The notes: generated from the sequence alone by a model not told the origin. Counted from the stretch's first letter, positions 23,001-35,624 are shown. The stretch is DNA of 64,000 bases from Brachionus manjavacas (GCA_019054805.1 JAHQIY010000016.1:930001-994000), one strand, 5' to 3'. A program made the numbers and translations.

Positions 23001-26000
23001 CGACTTATTGATGTTATAGACTTTGTCATTGATCAAATTAGCCAATCCACCCAAAAACAAACTCATATTTTCACTTGTATAACCCTAAACACTACGTTTG
23101 AGATCTTGTTCTCTCTTTTCAAAAATCACAAGTTTCTACAGGTTCTTTAAAACAAAGTTGTTCGACGACTGATTGAAAATCGCCTACTACCGTATTCTTT
23201 GATTTTATTTTTAACTTAGATGCTGCTAAGTTACTAACATTATAGCTTTTGTATGATCTAAGCCTATTAATAATTGGTGAGTTCAAATTCATTTTACAAT
23301 TTCAAGTGTTTGCAATATATATTTGAAGTGAGAAAATCATAGTTCCTCAAGGCTCAGTAATTAGTCCTCTTTTATTTAGTATATACATTAATGACATCCC
23401 TAAAAGAAACAAAACAAATAATGAATACTCTCTGCTTTTTGCAGATGATCTAGTTACATTCTTCATTTATAACAAAAAAGGGAACCTAGAAAATAAGATC
23501 AATAAATACCTCAACGAATTAGAACAATGGCTTATTAAGTGGAAAATGAAGATATCAGTTGAAAAGTCGTGTTCATTAGTCTTTTCTAGGTACAAAAAAG
23601 ATTTGATTCTAAATTAAACTTTAATATACTGGTAGATGAAATTAAAGAGCGCTGCAATAAAAGGCTAAATATTATTAAGATATTGTCAAACAAAAAATGG
23701 GGTCTTAATCAGAACACACTAGGAAATCTATATAAATCTTTAGTCGGATCAATTTTAGACTATTCTTTTCCTTGCTTGAATTCATTTTCAGAAAATAATA
23801 TCAAAAAACTACAAGCAATTCAGAATACAGCAGTCAGATCTATTCTTAAGTTAAAATATGATACTCCCTCCAACATCGTACATCATGAGGCTTTTAATAA
23901 ACTAAAATTACTAACAGTCTCGAATCGGCTTTTTGAATTGAGTGAGAGATATGTTGGGGCAGGACTGAGTCATTCTATTCCATTGGTTGTAAGACTGGTG
24001 AAGGAATACAAAGAAGGTTTCGAATCAAGATTTATTGAATACCCAACTCCATTGTGTAATTGCTACCTTACTATTTCTTCTTTTTTTCCTGAAACTTGAA
24101 CTATTTAAACATGTGCCACATGTAACAATCTTTTCCAATTTATGTCTTTTCAACTTTCATTTTTTTAGCTTATTTACTCTATTTTGATTCTTTTTTTATC
24201 TAATTTTATTTACTTTAATTTTATTTTTATTTTATTTTTATATTTTATTTTTAACTTATTCTGAAGGAGCTTTAGCTCGGTACAGAAAACAAATAAATAA
24301 ATAAATAAATCATAAAAGAGAAATATTCTATGAAAAAAAAACTACGAGTTAATTTCTATGAGAATTTTTTTCTATAAGTTATATTCTATGAAAAAAAATA
24401 CTACGAGTTTAATTCTATGAGAATTTTTTTCTATGAAACATCATTCTATGATTTTTGTCTTCTATGAGTTTACATTCTATGAATATTGTTTTCTATGAGA
24501 TGTCACTTCATCGCAATCTATAATAAAGCTCAAATTATTTCATCATTTTATTAAAAAAAACAACAACATTTTTTACCAACGAGTATTTTCCAAAATTTGA
24601 AAAAGATAATAAGCTGTGATCTTTACAAGATAGAAGATAGAAGATAGATGTGAATTACATTTTCCTCATTCCAAAGATAGAATGAGGAAAATGAATGACC
24701 CGTACCCTTAGGCCCTCTTGTCTTCAGTGGTAATGAAACTTCGAATTCGTGTTCTAATCTTCGAGTGCTGATTATAATGAGCAATTATTTGTTTTCTTTT
24801 GAATATTTTTTCAATGAGATATTTTGAAAAAGCCTCAAAATTGAAGTATTTTGTAGAAAATTGAAAAATTACAATATTTAGTTTTGTGAAGTTCAGTACA
24901 GAAGAACAAAACAAAATTTAAAAAAATTGAATAACTATTTTTCTAATAGTTTAAAATAAATTCTGTGAATATAATTTAGTGCAAGTTGCATCAACTGACA
25001 ATGTCTGCTACTGATGTGCAAAATCTCTGCAAAATGCACTAGGCTCGATTATATTGAAATTCAATTCCTGCTAAACTCTGCAAATTTGACAGACCTTGAT
25101 AATTGATGCAACTTTAAATGTTGCACTATGTTGCATTTACAGAACTAAATTTAAACCTTTAGAAAAAAGTTATTCAATTTTTTAACATTTTATTCTATTC
25201 TTTTTATCATTTTGTACTGAATTTCACAAAACCGGAATTTTGATTTTTAAATTCCATTGATCAAAATAATATTTATTTACAATTTATTCAGATAATAAAT
25301 AGAGTCTAAGATTTAAAATAGAAGACTTTTGACTCTTTATTTATTTGTTTTCTGTACCCAGCTAGAGCTCCTTTAGATTGTTTTTAACAATAAAAAATTA
25401 AAATAAAGCTAAATGAGTTAAAATAAAATGAAAAAAAGATTAAAAAGACATATATTGAAAAAGAGTGCTACATGTTACACATGTTTACATAGTTATAGCA
25501 GGAGTAAAATAAGAAATGGTTAGGTAGCAATTAGACAATGGAGTCGCGTTTTCTATATATCTTGATTCGAAACTCGCTTTGTATTCTTCCACTAATTTGA
25601 CAATCAAGGAATAGAATGACTCAGTCCTGTCCTAACATATCTCTCACTCAACTCAAAAAGTCGATTGAGCGAAAGATAATCTTTAAATAAAATTTTCATA
25701 AAAAATTTTACTTTAAGAATTGCTTTTTTTCAAGAAAAGTAGAGTTGAAAAAAATGTTTATAGTCTTTATTTTAGCAGCTATTTTCTAATAGCCTATAAT
25801 TTGATATTTTGATAATTTTTTAATTAATTAGCGAATGGCTTATTCAAATTGATTGAAATTGCTATAATGTTTAATTTTATTTTTTTGCGTTTTTTTTTCA
25901 TTCAAAATTAAATGTGAATTTTATTAAATTAAATATAAGACATGATTATTAATCTTTTTTGATGAAAAATCAATCTCAGCTGATCTCTTTTGATAAATTG

Positions 26001-27089
26001 ATTTTTACAATTTTTCCAACTTTTTGCCCAGTGTTTTAAATTAATTAATGAGTGATTAAATTTAAAAAAATAAAAATATTTTTTTCAATAGAAGGAGGGA
26101 ATAGCAATGGTCAAAATTTCCAAAATTTGGCAAGTCTACTCCAGCTATCGCAAAAACCAGGAGTATCATCTACACCTGGCTCAAATCAGAGTAGCTCAAC
26201 TGGAAACAGCTTGAACAACAGTCAAGCATCATTGCTGCCAAATCCTTCCTCTTCAAACGGGTCTTTAGTTAGCTCGAGCTTTAACCAACCGCTAGCAAGC
26301 AATAACAACAACAATAACTTTGGCCTTGGAAATTTTAACTTTCCACAACTGGCCCAGATTCGAACACCGTCGACCTCCAATCTAAGCGCCAATTCAACTT
26401 CAACCAACAACAACTTATTTTTGCCCAACTCGCCCAATCTGCCAAACAATCTGATCAGCTTGCCGAATCAATCAAGTGCACTGAATAGTTTTAACTCGAG
26501 CGGTCCATCGAGTTCTGCCAGTGCTTCGGCCTCGTCGAGCTCCACTTCGACAAATTTGGTCAACAATTTGTCCAAAAACTTCAACAATTTAACAATCAAC
26601 AGTCAATTAAATTCGAACCAGCCCAATTTCAATCATCCGAGTCCCAACACCAGCATGAATCAATTTTTTAACTTTAACCCGAGCCAAGTGCAGCAACAAT
26701 CTAAGTTTGGCATTATGCAAAATCGGACTGGCACAAATTCGAACACATCGCCGAACTCTGTCGGCTACAAGCAGCAAGAGGGTCCGGACGGGTGCAATTT
26801 GTTCATTTACCATCTTCCGTGCGAGTTCGGCGACTTGGACTTGGCCAAAACATTTGCCCCCTTTGGTCAAGTTTTATCAGCCAAAGTATTCATTGACAAA
26901 AACACCAACTTGAGCAAATGCTTCGGATTTGTGAGCTACGACAACACGATTTCGGCAAATAAGGCAATTCAGGCCATGAACGGCTACCAGATCGGCATTA
27001 AGCGCCTTAAGGTTCAGCTAAAAAAATCCAAAAATCCAAGCAGCATGCCGAATAGCAACCCAAATCCGTCAAGCATCATTGACTACTAA
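20072..27089 (+). CDS. CELF: CELF/Bruno-type RNA-binding protein with three RRMs
   Basis: Exons: 20072-20509, 20562-20610, 21248-21997 and 26092-27089. RRM1 begins [20 protein letters not shown] and contains GCCFVTF. The exon 1/2 junction gives [14 protein letters not shown], typical of CELF proteins. RRM2 shows [18 protein letters not shown] and GCAFVTY. A long Asn/Ser-rich linker follows. RRM3 shows [18 protein letters not shown] and CFGFVSY, then [17 protein letters not shown] near the C-terminus. CELF proteins bind GU-rich elements and regulate alternative splicing, translation and mRNA decay. The protein is ~744 residues because of the poly-Asn/Ser linker. The first in-frame ATG at 20072 is used; upstream exons cannot be excluded. 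Intron 3 is 4.1 kb, unlike the tiny neighbours, and is filled with mobile elements. Confidence 0.94.
22781..22912 (+). repeat. Left 15-bp-period array with CATAGAA core
   Basis: CATAGAA-like words occur at about 22785, 22801, 22816, 22832, 22856, 22871, 22886 and 22901, mostly 15 or 16 bp apart. The 7-8 bases between words are variable and AT-rich. The core in the right-hand array (24326-24500) is the reverse complement. It lies within the large CELF intron. Confidence 0.7.
23300..24310 (+). mobile_element. 5'-truncated non-LTR retrotransposon with broken reverse transcriptase
   Basis: The region encodes the reverse-transcriptase motif [20 protein letters not shown] at about 23340-23400. The catalytic FADDL box follows, then the typical LINE thumb pattern [16 protein letters not shown] with [16 protein letters not shown]. 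The frame shifts near 23600 between the palm and the thumb, so the copy is dead. Endonuclease and ORF1 are missing. The 3' UTR ends with CTGAAGGAGCTTTAGCTC, which can form a small hairpin, followed by (AAAT)n. The arrangement resembles Jockey/CR1-type LINEs. It sits in sense orientation in the CELF intron between two opposed repeat arrays. Confidence 0.85.
24326..24500 (+). repeat. Right 15-bp-period array with TTCTATG core
   Basis: About a dozen TTCTATG words (some CTACGAG variants) recur from 24326 to 24496 at 13-17 bp spacing, most often 15. The core is the exact reverse complement of the CATAGAA core at 22781-22912. The two arrays form an inverted pair about 1.4 kb apart with the LINE between them. 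Confidence 0.7.
24658..24693. repeat. Perfect 14-bp hairpin
   Basis: CATTTTCCTCATTC at 24658-24671 is followed by an 8-nt loop and its exact reverse complement at 24680-24693. A short GATAGAA-type triplication precedes it. Function unknown; it lies in the CELF intron. Confidence 0.7.
24880..25233. mobile_element. 354-bp foldback element C (diverged arms)
   Basis: Read inward from both ends the arms are the same sequence with about 15-20% differences. Each has (G)GTTTTGTGAA, TTCAGTACA, then AAAATTGAATAACT, TTCTGT and GTTGCATC. The length, 354 bp, equals that of the element at 62972-63325. Internal words such as TTCTAA...GTTCTGTAAA and CTCTGCA are also shared. No open frame. Likely a non-autonomous DNA transposon copy, older than the one at 63 kb. 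Confidence 0.72.
25338..25675 (-). mobile_element. Second copy of the same LINE 3' end, reversed
   Basis: Reading the minus strand, the sequence matches 23930-24310 closely. It covers the same thumb-end coding block (frame of GFESRF...LCNCYL in the plus copy), the 3' UTR, the GAGC/GCTC hairpin and the (AAAT)n tail. It lies in the same CELF intron as the plus-strand copy, in opposite orientation, so the intron transcript could pair with itself. Confidence 0.8.
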
Positions 27090-29640
27090 ACAATGTATTT
27101 TGTAAATATAAATATGAGTTCTACAAAATAATTTCTTCATTTAAGCCCTTTATTTAAAATGCATCCCTGTCCAAAAGGGACTAAATTTTTCTGCTATTGT
27201 ATTGACTTGGTCTGGACCAAATGATGCCGCTTTTTTCAATATTTTATTCATTCTTGTAAAAACTGATAAATTACTAGATAGTTAAAAATTTGAAAAAATG
27301 TCATCGTTTGCTCGGATTAAAAGCTTATGACAATTAATTGTAGTTTAAAGTTAACTTGTTTTTCGTGCAATCTTGGTCTTTCATATCATTTGGCAAAACC
27401 TTCAGTTTTAATCTACGGCTAACAAAATGTATCCCGAGTGTGATTTTTCATAAAAATGGCTTGACTCATTTTTCTACTTAAATTATTTTTTGTTCATTTT
27501 TTTCTTGTTTAAGACAGAGCACAAAGAGTATATTTAAAAAATTTATGTATTTTTTTTCTAGTTTGTTTATTTTTTATATTAATAGGAAAATGTTTCTTTA
27601 TCTGCTAATTTTCGTTTAGTTTCGATTTAAATCTCAATCAATCGAAAGTTTATTTTTATAAATTTGTTAATTAAAATAATAATTAATTTTTAGAGTGAGT
27701 TTTCCTTGGTCCTGAGAAAAAAATGGTCAACGACTAGTTGTTTCCCATTAATTTAAACCGATTTGGCTGTTCAGTTAACTGGACTTTATTTGTTTTGAAT
27801 TTTGACTAATCGTGGATATTTTTTATTTAAATTTTTCTGTTTTCTTTTTATTTTTTGCAATTTGTTTCGGCAAAAGTCCGTAACTTAAAAAAAGACGAAC
27901 TTTTCTATTTCGTTCTTTTATTCTATTTTGATTTTTGTGTTTTTTTTCGGCTATAAATTTGATTTAATAGTGTTTTTAATAAGCTTATATTTTTTGTTTT
28001 CCATTATTTGTGTCAAAGATTTATCCTTTTTTAACTTAACCAATTATTGAGTATATTTTTAAAAATTTAATAAAAAATTTATCATTTAAAATTTTTTTAT
28101 TCATCAAATTAAAGAAAATTTTTTGCTAAAATCAAATATAAAATATTTTCTTTTTGATTTAAAAATATCAACAAGTCCAAAATATTAACTGATAAAAAAT
28201 TAAATTAAACTTAATTTATTTAATATATTTTTATTTTCATTTAAAAAAAGCCTATTTTTCTTTCGTCAGATAATTTTTTTTGTACTAACAAAATTATCAC
28301 ATCAGACATCAGAAAATGTATTTATTTATATTCTAATTATTTTTGCCACCGAAAAATCATTTGCCTTAAAAGTTTTTTAAAGTGTTAATTTAATTTTATC
28401 ACTTTCATTAGATCTTTTTGTCGCTAATATATTTCTTTGAATTTAATTAATTTAAAAATTAATGAGAACATTTTTATTAAAAGGAAACTAAAAATAGATT
28501 AAGAAAAAGAGAAATGAAATGAGATTTTCTCTTGGGGTACCAAGTTAGAATTAAAAAATAATGTTTTTAAACAGATGAGATCTTGAATTCAAAATTTAAA
28601 TATAAAATAGTTGATCAATCTAGATAAATAAATCCTTATTATTGAAATTTAAAAAAATTACACAGAACCCGTTTTAAAACTTGAAGACATCACAATTGCT
28701 AATCAATTGGAATATTATGGCAAAAGTTTTTAAATTTTTTTTTTCTTTGTCACTTTGAGAATCACTCAAGGTGAATTTACAAAACCATAGAAAACGAAGC
28801 TTACCAACCAGCAAGAAAAAAAACACCGATTAATATTTTCTGTCTTATAGTTTGTCTGTTTGTTTTTAAAATAAAAAAATATTTAAAAAAAAATTAAAAA
28901 AAATATTTTTGCTGTAAAAAAATTAGTTGGAAAAATCAATTTGCATTATTTTTACTTGCTGATAAAAAAAATAAGCAATGTAAAGAAAAACTTCTCTTTA
29001 AAAAATGCTGGCATTCTATTTATTTTCTTTAAAAAATAATAACTATTTGAAAAATCCTTTTATAAACATAAAATAAATTTCATAGCATTCATTGTCATTT
29101 TTATTGCGGTGGTGAAGTTTAGAGAAAAAAAAATTAAACTTAACAAAATAATTTTTAAAAATAAAATGTGAATAAACAATTTTGAAAATTTTTAATTTAT
29201 AAATTAAAAAATAGTTTTATTCAGTCAAAAAAAGTTTAAAAAAATATTTAAAATATTCGATCAGTATTTGATATAATTATGCTAAAAATATTTAAGACAT
29301 TTTTTAAAGCACTAATAAAAAAGAAGTCTCGACATTATTTGTTTTCTCTTATTCTTAAAAAAAAAAATTTAAATTAAAAAATTTCCTTGAATTCTCTAAA
29401 ATAATTAAAATTCTAAAATCGTTCATCAATGGGTATTTAACACATTTTTCATCAGTCTCTCTAAAGACTTATAAAAATATTGCACCCTTTCTTTTGTTTC
29501 AGTACCCCTCACAAAATTATTTTTTACAAGACTCTTTTTTCTCCAAAAAATTAAATAAATGCATACATTAAATTCAAATTCCATTAGTCACTTGAAATTT
29601 TCCTCAATCAAAAGACAAGTTTTAATATTTATAAATTTCA
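27090..29640. other. CELF 3' region and intergenic DNA, no further gene
   Basis: Probable CELF 3' UTR followed by AT-rich spacer. The region has T-rich runs and the words TTTTTTCTTGTTTAAG and TGTTT typical of 3' UTRs, but no clear polyadenylation signal can be assigned. No open frame with a recognisable domain. Confidence 0.5.
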
Positions 29641-29643
29641 GAA

Positions 29644-31248
<1,605 letters not shown>

Positions 31249-31710
31249 AAGGATCTTTTAACCCTTAATTATTAACATTTTTCTGTAGATTTTGGTTGAT
31301 AATATTAATGTTGATTAATCGAAAATTCTTAAATAAAATTTTCAAAATGCTTCAAATTTGATTAATTAAATATAACTTTTTTTAATAAAAGTTCTGAAAA
31401 ATCAGCTGTTTAATTTAAAATCTTAAACAATTAATTTAAGTTAAATCATAAAATGTCATTTTTTAACTCAATATTTCTATTTTGCTCAAACATTGTTCTT
31501 TTCTACTCAACTTTTTATACATTTTTCCTTTAATAAAAAAAACAATTTAAAGTTAAAAAAAGTTAAAATTGGCATATAGCATTTTTTTTCTTTAAATATT
31601 TTCGGATGATTTTGCCAAGCATTTGAAAAAATATCTCAAATTATTCTTTAGTCATTTCGTAGTTAAATTCTCTAATTATTAAATTATTACTTCCGAATTA
31701 ACAGTTTATA

Positions 31711-31895
31711 TACCGTATACCCTTGCAAATTAGTGCCCTCCTAAGACTTCTTTTAAAAAGCAAGTCTATGTTCCTTCCTTGTAAAGCATGTTTAGATCCT
31801 TATATTATTTGAAGGAAATTTTAAATCATCTAAGGGCCTAAATTCTTCAGTTAAGATACGATTTTGAGGGCGCTTATTTGCAAGGGTTTACGGTA
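31711..31895. mobile_element. 185-bp MITE with ~28-bp terminal inverted repeats
   Basis: The left end TACCGTATACCCTTGCAAAT with GCCCTC is matched by the reverse complement of the right end (ATTTGCAAGGGTTTACGGTA) with three mismatches over ~28 bp. The core is non-coding. TA dinucleotides flank the ends, compatible with a Tc1/mariner or pogo-type origin, but the exact duplication cannot be fixed. Confidence 0.7.
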
Positions 31896-32502
31896 TTTAA
31901 ATTATTGAATCGACTTTTCTTTTACAAATTTATTATTAATAATTACAAAAAGTTAGACATTCTTACAATATTTTTTTAATTCAAAAATTTTTGATACTAA
32001 ATCTTTATTATGAGGAAACTTTCAAATCATTTTCCTCTTCAGCTTTTAAGTTTTAATCGACCAAAAATTGCAATGATTCTAATATTGATCTGACAAATAT
32101 AATTATTAAATTGTTGAACTAAAAAGTGGTGTAAGAAAAATTTGAAAATTTAATCCAAAGACTTGACTAATACATTCCAAAATCTTTTATATCAGTTTAC
32201 ATCAATAAAAAATAGATGCCACATAAATTGAAAATTTTATTTTAAAAATCTTATTTTTGGCTCTTTTAAATTTGGTAAACATAATCACACGAATTACCAA
32301 ATTATCTGCTTGATTCCTATTCTAAACAAAAATAAATGAAATCTCAATTTTCTAACAATTAATAAAAAAAAAATTATTTTCAAGCCTTTTATTTAGAAAT
32401 AAATTTAAAATATATAAAAATTCGAATTTTAAAAGTAAAGATATAATGAACAAGACACTCCATTAAATGGATATCCAAAAATAAATGAGATAACATAAAT
32501 AA
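31896..32502. other. Spacer between protease and FAF1 genes
   Basis: AT-rich intergenic DNA without an open frame or recognisable element. It contains the convergent 3' ends of the protease (+) and FAF1 (-) genes. Confidence 0.5.
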
Positions 32503-34656
32503 TTAGGATCTTTCTTCAAGAGTCAATGTCTCTTGCGGGTACAATTTTAACTCATGAATAGTTTTGCCATAATCTTCCACAGTCAAGTCTTTTCTTGGCC
32601 AAGAGGACAAGAGCTTGTATTGCTCGATAAAAAACCCATGTCCGGTAATAAAATCTATTACCGACTGGAGTTTGTTGTCAATGAAAAATTTTCGTTGAAC
32701 AAATCCTCCATCCGGAAGACGGAATCGAATGCGAGTTACTTGAGAACATGCCGCGTTGTCGCCCGGCTCCTCCGGTAAGTTATCCATAGCATCCTTTTTT
32801 CGATTTAGCTTTTCCTCTATCTTAATCCGCTCTTTTTCGGCCTCGGCCTCAGCCTCTCGCCTCATCTTCTGCTCTTCTTCCAATTGCTTCTGGCGTTTCG
32901 CCTTGTCCACTTCCAAGCTCTCTTGGTAGGCAGCATCCTGCTCGCGTTTTATCTTCTCCCTTTCGTCGCGACTCTGCTCGTCGCGCTCATCACTAATTCT
33001 CTGCATTTCGAACATTTCATAGGCCTGCATCAGTCTGTTCATCATTTGGTCATTGGTGGAATCGCCTTGAATTATGGCAGCCACTTCGTTGCTTCCCCTC
33101 ACTCTAGTCACTATCAACAAAACAGGCAGTCTTTCTTTGAGAGCGCGCAAACTACTCGTAAACACACTGCCCAAATGCCTGGAGCATTTTTCATTAAAAA
33201 AGTCCTCAAATTTTTTACTAGTCAAGTCCCAGGGCCACACTACAAAATTAGCGCACAGAAAATTGACCACATTTTCGTCACACAAAGCCTTTGAGCAGAA
33301 AATGTTGTGAAAAATGGTCTTGTCGCTGTGAAGGTAGATTGCTAGCAATTTTCGCTCTTTTGCCGGACACATCAGTGCTTCTTGGATGGCATCCTCTAGT
33401 CGGCCGATAAAAAAAAGCGGAGTCAAAGGTCCATAGCGAACAGAAAATTCCTCACTAAATGCACTGGTGCATTGAAGTTCTTCACTAGGGTCCATTTCAT
33501 TTGAAATAAGGGGCTTGGGCCTCTTTATTGTCGAATCTTCGCTAATAAAATTTTCCTCCAATTCATCTGTAATATCTTCATCAAAGTCCTCGTTTTCCTG
33601 TGTGTCCATTTGTTCAGTTGGCTGCATCATTTCCGGCTTGGTGATTGTCAACAAATCGCTTAATGCGTTTCCTTCATAATCGCTCAATGTAACAACAAAG
33701 CCTATTTTTATGACATCTTCTGACGGACTCAGCTTAGAACTTTTCGACTCTTTATTTGTCAATTGATCTAAATTTTTTTTTATCTGTGCCAAGCTTGTCT
33801 GATCTTCGACCAGCGAATTGAGTGAAATCTCAAAAATTTTCTCATTTTCAACAAATTGGTGAAAAGAGTCTAGGCTATTGCAATTTTTTAGATCTTCCAA
33901 GTTATTTTCGTCCTTAAAGTAGAACCACTCCTGACTATTGACAATGCTGTTGGTCAATTTGGACAGAGATCGTCGAATTTCGATGAAAGAAGTGCTAGGA
34001 TCAAATTTGATCCGAAATGTTCTCTCAGACTGGCCAGTGTTTGCCATGGCAAGACTAGTTGATTGATTTATGATTTTGATTTGACCAGATGGATGGACTA
34101 GCTTAATATGAACCTCGTAGGTTTTGGAGTCGTAACCATTTAAATAGTTGGACGAGGAAGGCGCCTGTGAGTCCTTAGAAGTATTTGTTACATGCAAGGT
34201 TATTTCTCCCGGTAAGTTAAGATCGTGGAGCTTCATAGAGTCGATTACCACTATGGATTTGTTTAGCCATCCGCTCAGATGCTGGCTTTCAACAGGCACC
34301 TGAATTTCTTCACTTATCAAATTTTTAATTGTGCCAACAGTCTGGTTTTCTGGCACATGAAGTTGAAATTTTTGCTCAAGGTATTCGATGTTGAATGTAA
34401 TGAGGCGTTTGGGTTCGGGTATGGGCAAGGGAGTAGGTATTTCGGTGATGTCATGAGATGGTGGTTCGTAGATGGGCTCGTAGACAGGGCTTTCTGCCCG
34501 CGTCAAGCTAGTACCGCTGAAGAATGACTGAACTGCTTGGTCTATGTCCCAGTTTGTCGACTCTAGAATTGCCTGACATTGCTCAAAGTCGTCCAGGTGA
34601 GTTATCTCTTGAAATAAGGCCAGCTTCTGATCCTTGTCGTCACATTCTCCATTCAT
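32503..34656 (-). CDS. FAF1: FAS-associated factor 1 (UBA-UAS-UBX p97 adaptor)
   Basis: A single 717-codon exon. Order of domains: N-terminal UBA (ITHLDDFEQCQAILESTNWD, ~15-45); two ubiquitin-like segments (~85-155 and ~180-290); acidic linker; UAS thioredoxin-like domain starting SEEFSVRYGPLTPLFFIG; a charged coiled coil rich in KREQDAAYQESLE-type repeats; and a C-terminal UBX domain (IRFRLPDGGFVQRKFF to YPQETLTLEE). UBX carries WPRKDL where FPR is usual; the Pro-Arg pair for p97/VCP contact is kept. FAF1 recruits p97 to ubiquitinated proteins in ERAD and modulates FAS and NF-kB signalling. Human FAF1 is 650 aa and has the same order. Intronless here, unlike most neighbours. Confidence 0.95.
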   Translation of the reverse strand: MNGECDDKDQKLALFQEITHLDDFEQCQAILESTNWDIDQAVQSFFSGTSLTRAESPVYEPIYEPPSHDITEIPTPLPIPEPKRLITFNIEYLEQKFQLHVPENQTVGTIKNLISEEIQVPVESQHLSGWLNKSIVVIDSMKLHDLNLPGEITLHVTNTSKDSQAPSSSNYLNGYDSKTYEVHIKLVHPSGQIKIINQSTSLAMANTGQSERTFRIKFDPSTSFIEIRRSLSKLTNSIVNSQEWFYFKDENNLEDLKNCNSLDSFHQFVENEKIFEISLNSLVEDQTSLAQIKKNLDQLTNKESKSSKLSPSEDVIKIGFVVTLSDYEGNALSDLLTITKPEMMQPTEQMDTQENEDFDEDITDELEENFISEDSTIKRPKPLISNEMDPSEELQCTSAFSEEFSVRYGPLTPLFFIGRLEDAIQEALMCPAKERKLLAIYLHSDKTIFHNIFCSKALCDENVVNFLCANFVVWPWDLTSKKFEDFFNEKCSRHLGSVFTSSLRALKERLPVLLIVTRVRGSNEVAAIIQGDSTNDQMMNRLMQAYEMFEMQRISDERDEQSRDEREKIKREQDAAYQESLEVDKAKRQKQLEEEQKMRREAEAEAEKERIKIEEKLNRKKDAMDNLPEEPGDNAACSQVTRIRFRLPDGGFVQRKFFIDNKLQSVIDFITGHGFFIEQYKLLSSWPRKDLTVEDYGKTIHELKLYPQETLTLEERS

Positions 34657-35312
34657 TTTTCTTATTTTTTTTAAATTATAATGCTAAATTGAATAGGAAC
34701 TGCGTACACTTGGATATATTTATATTAAAATTGTTCGTAAAATAACTTAGTTTTGATTTTTAATTGATAATTTATTTTTGTTGAGAAATAAAAACTATTT
34801 TATAAAAAAAAATACGAAATTTTTACATAATATTATATAATTTGATATTGATTTTGTTTCGAAATATTTTATATTTTTAACAAGTCGTTCGTCTGTGGAA
34901 CCATAACAACTGTTCAAAATCCCGCTTATTTTTTAAATATTCCTAATTTGAGAAATTGAAAATTTAAATTTAATTTTAAAATTATTTTTATTTTTTAAAT
35001 GTTTCAAATTTTTGCTGCCAATTTAACCAAACTTTTAGATCATAGACGAAATAATCATCATTCTTTTTAAATTTTGATCACGGTTGCATTTTATTTCGTG
35101 ATTATAATCAATTTTTTTAAATAATGATTATTTAACATACACTTTATTTGCCATATTTTCAATCAAATTTCTTCTGAGCATCTGATGATTTTATCAGAAA
35201 ATTTGAAAATTTCGATTTTTCTTATTAAAAAAAATCTTTGTTTATATTTATTTTTGAACTAAGTAAAAAAATAAATAGGTTATGCAATTAAAAAACTGGT
35301 GATTCGACATAA

Positions 35313-35624
35313 CTAGAACTTGTTCCATTTAAACAAAAACAAAATAAAAAAAGACAGATTCATTTTAATTTTCTCATTGACCGATTCCGCTTCGGTATGA
35401 ATCGCTTGAGTGATATTTTTCCTTGCCGAGCATATAAACTTTGAAATTAAATTGCCAAAATCTGGATAAATTTCCTGGAAAAAATGAATAATAATTTCTA
35501 AACATACAAATTTACGCTCGGATGAGAGCAGAAAATTTATTTTTTTTGTGCAAAAAAAAATATTTTTTACCTTAATTTTAGTTGTTTTAAAATAGAAGAT
35601 ATTTTCGTCAATTTTTTTATTCAT
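35313..35624 (-). CDS. Small two-exon gene of unknown function
   Basis: Exons 35624-35571 and 35474-35313 join in phase across a 96-nt intron with GTAAAA donor and TTCCAG acceptor. The joined protein starts MNKKIDENIFYF and continues KEIYPDFGNLISKFICSARKNITQAI, then EAESVNEKIK. The final ~20 residues are hydrophobic (MNLSFFILFLFKW) and could instead be intron. The middle is helical and charged. No family is recognised. It is divergent from RASGEF1, with the starts only ~87 bp apart, so a shared promoter is likely. Confidence 0.45.
   Translation of the reverse strand: MNKKIDENIFYFKTTKIKVKNIFFCTKKINFLLSSERKFVCLEIIIHFFQEIYPDFGNLISKFICSARKNITQAIHTEAESVNEKIKMNLSFFILFLFKWNKF

Noticed and set aside
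32554-33310. Plus-strand open frames opposite FAF1
   Set aside because: Antisense shadows of a strongly conserved coding exon; low-complexity, no recognisable domains.
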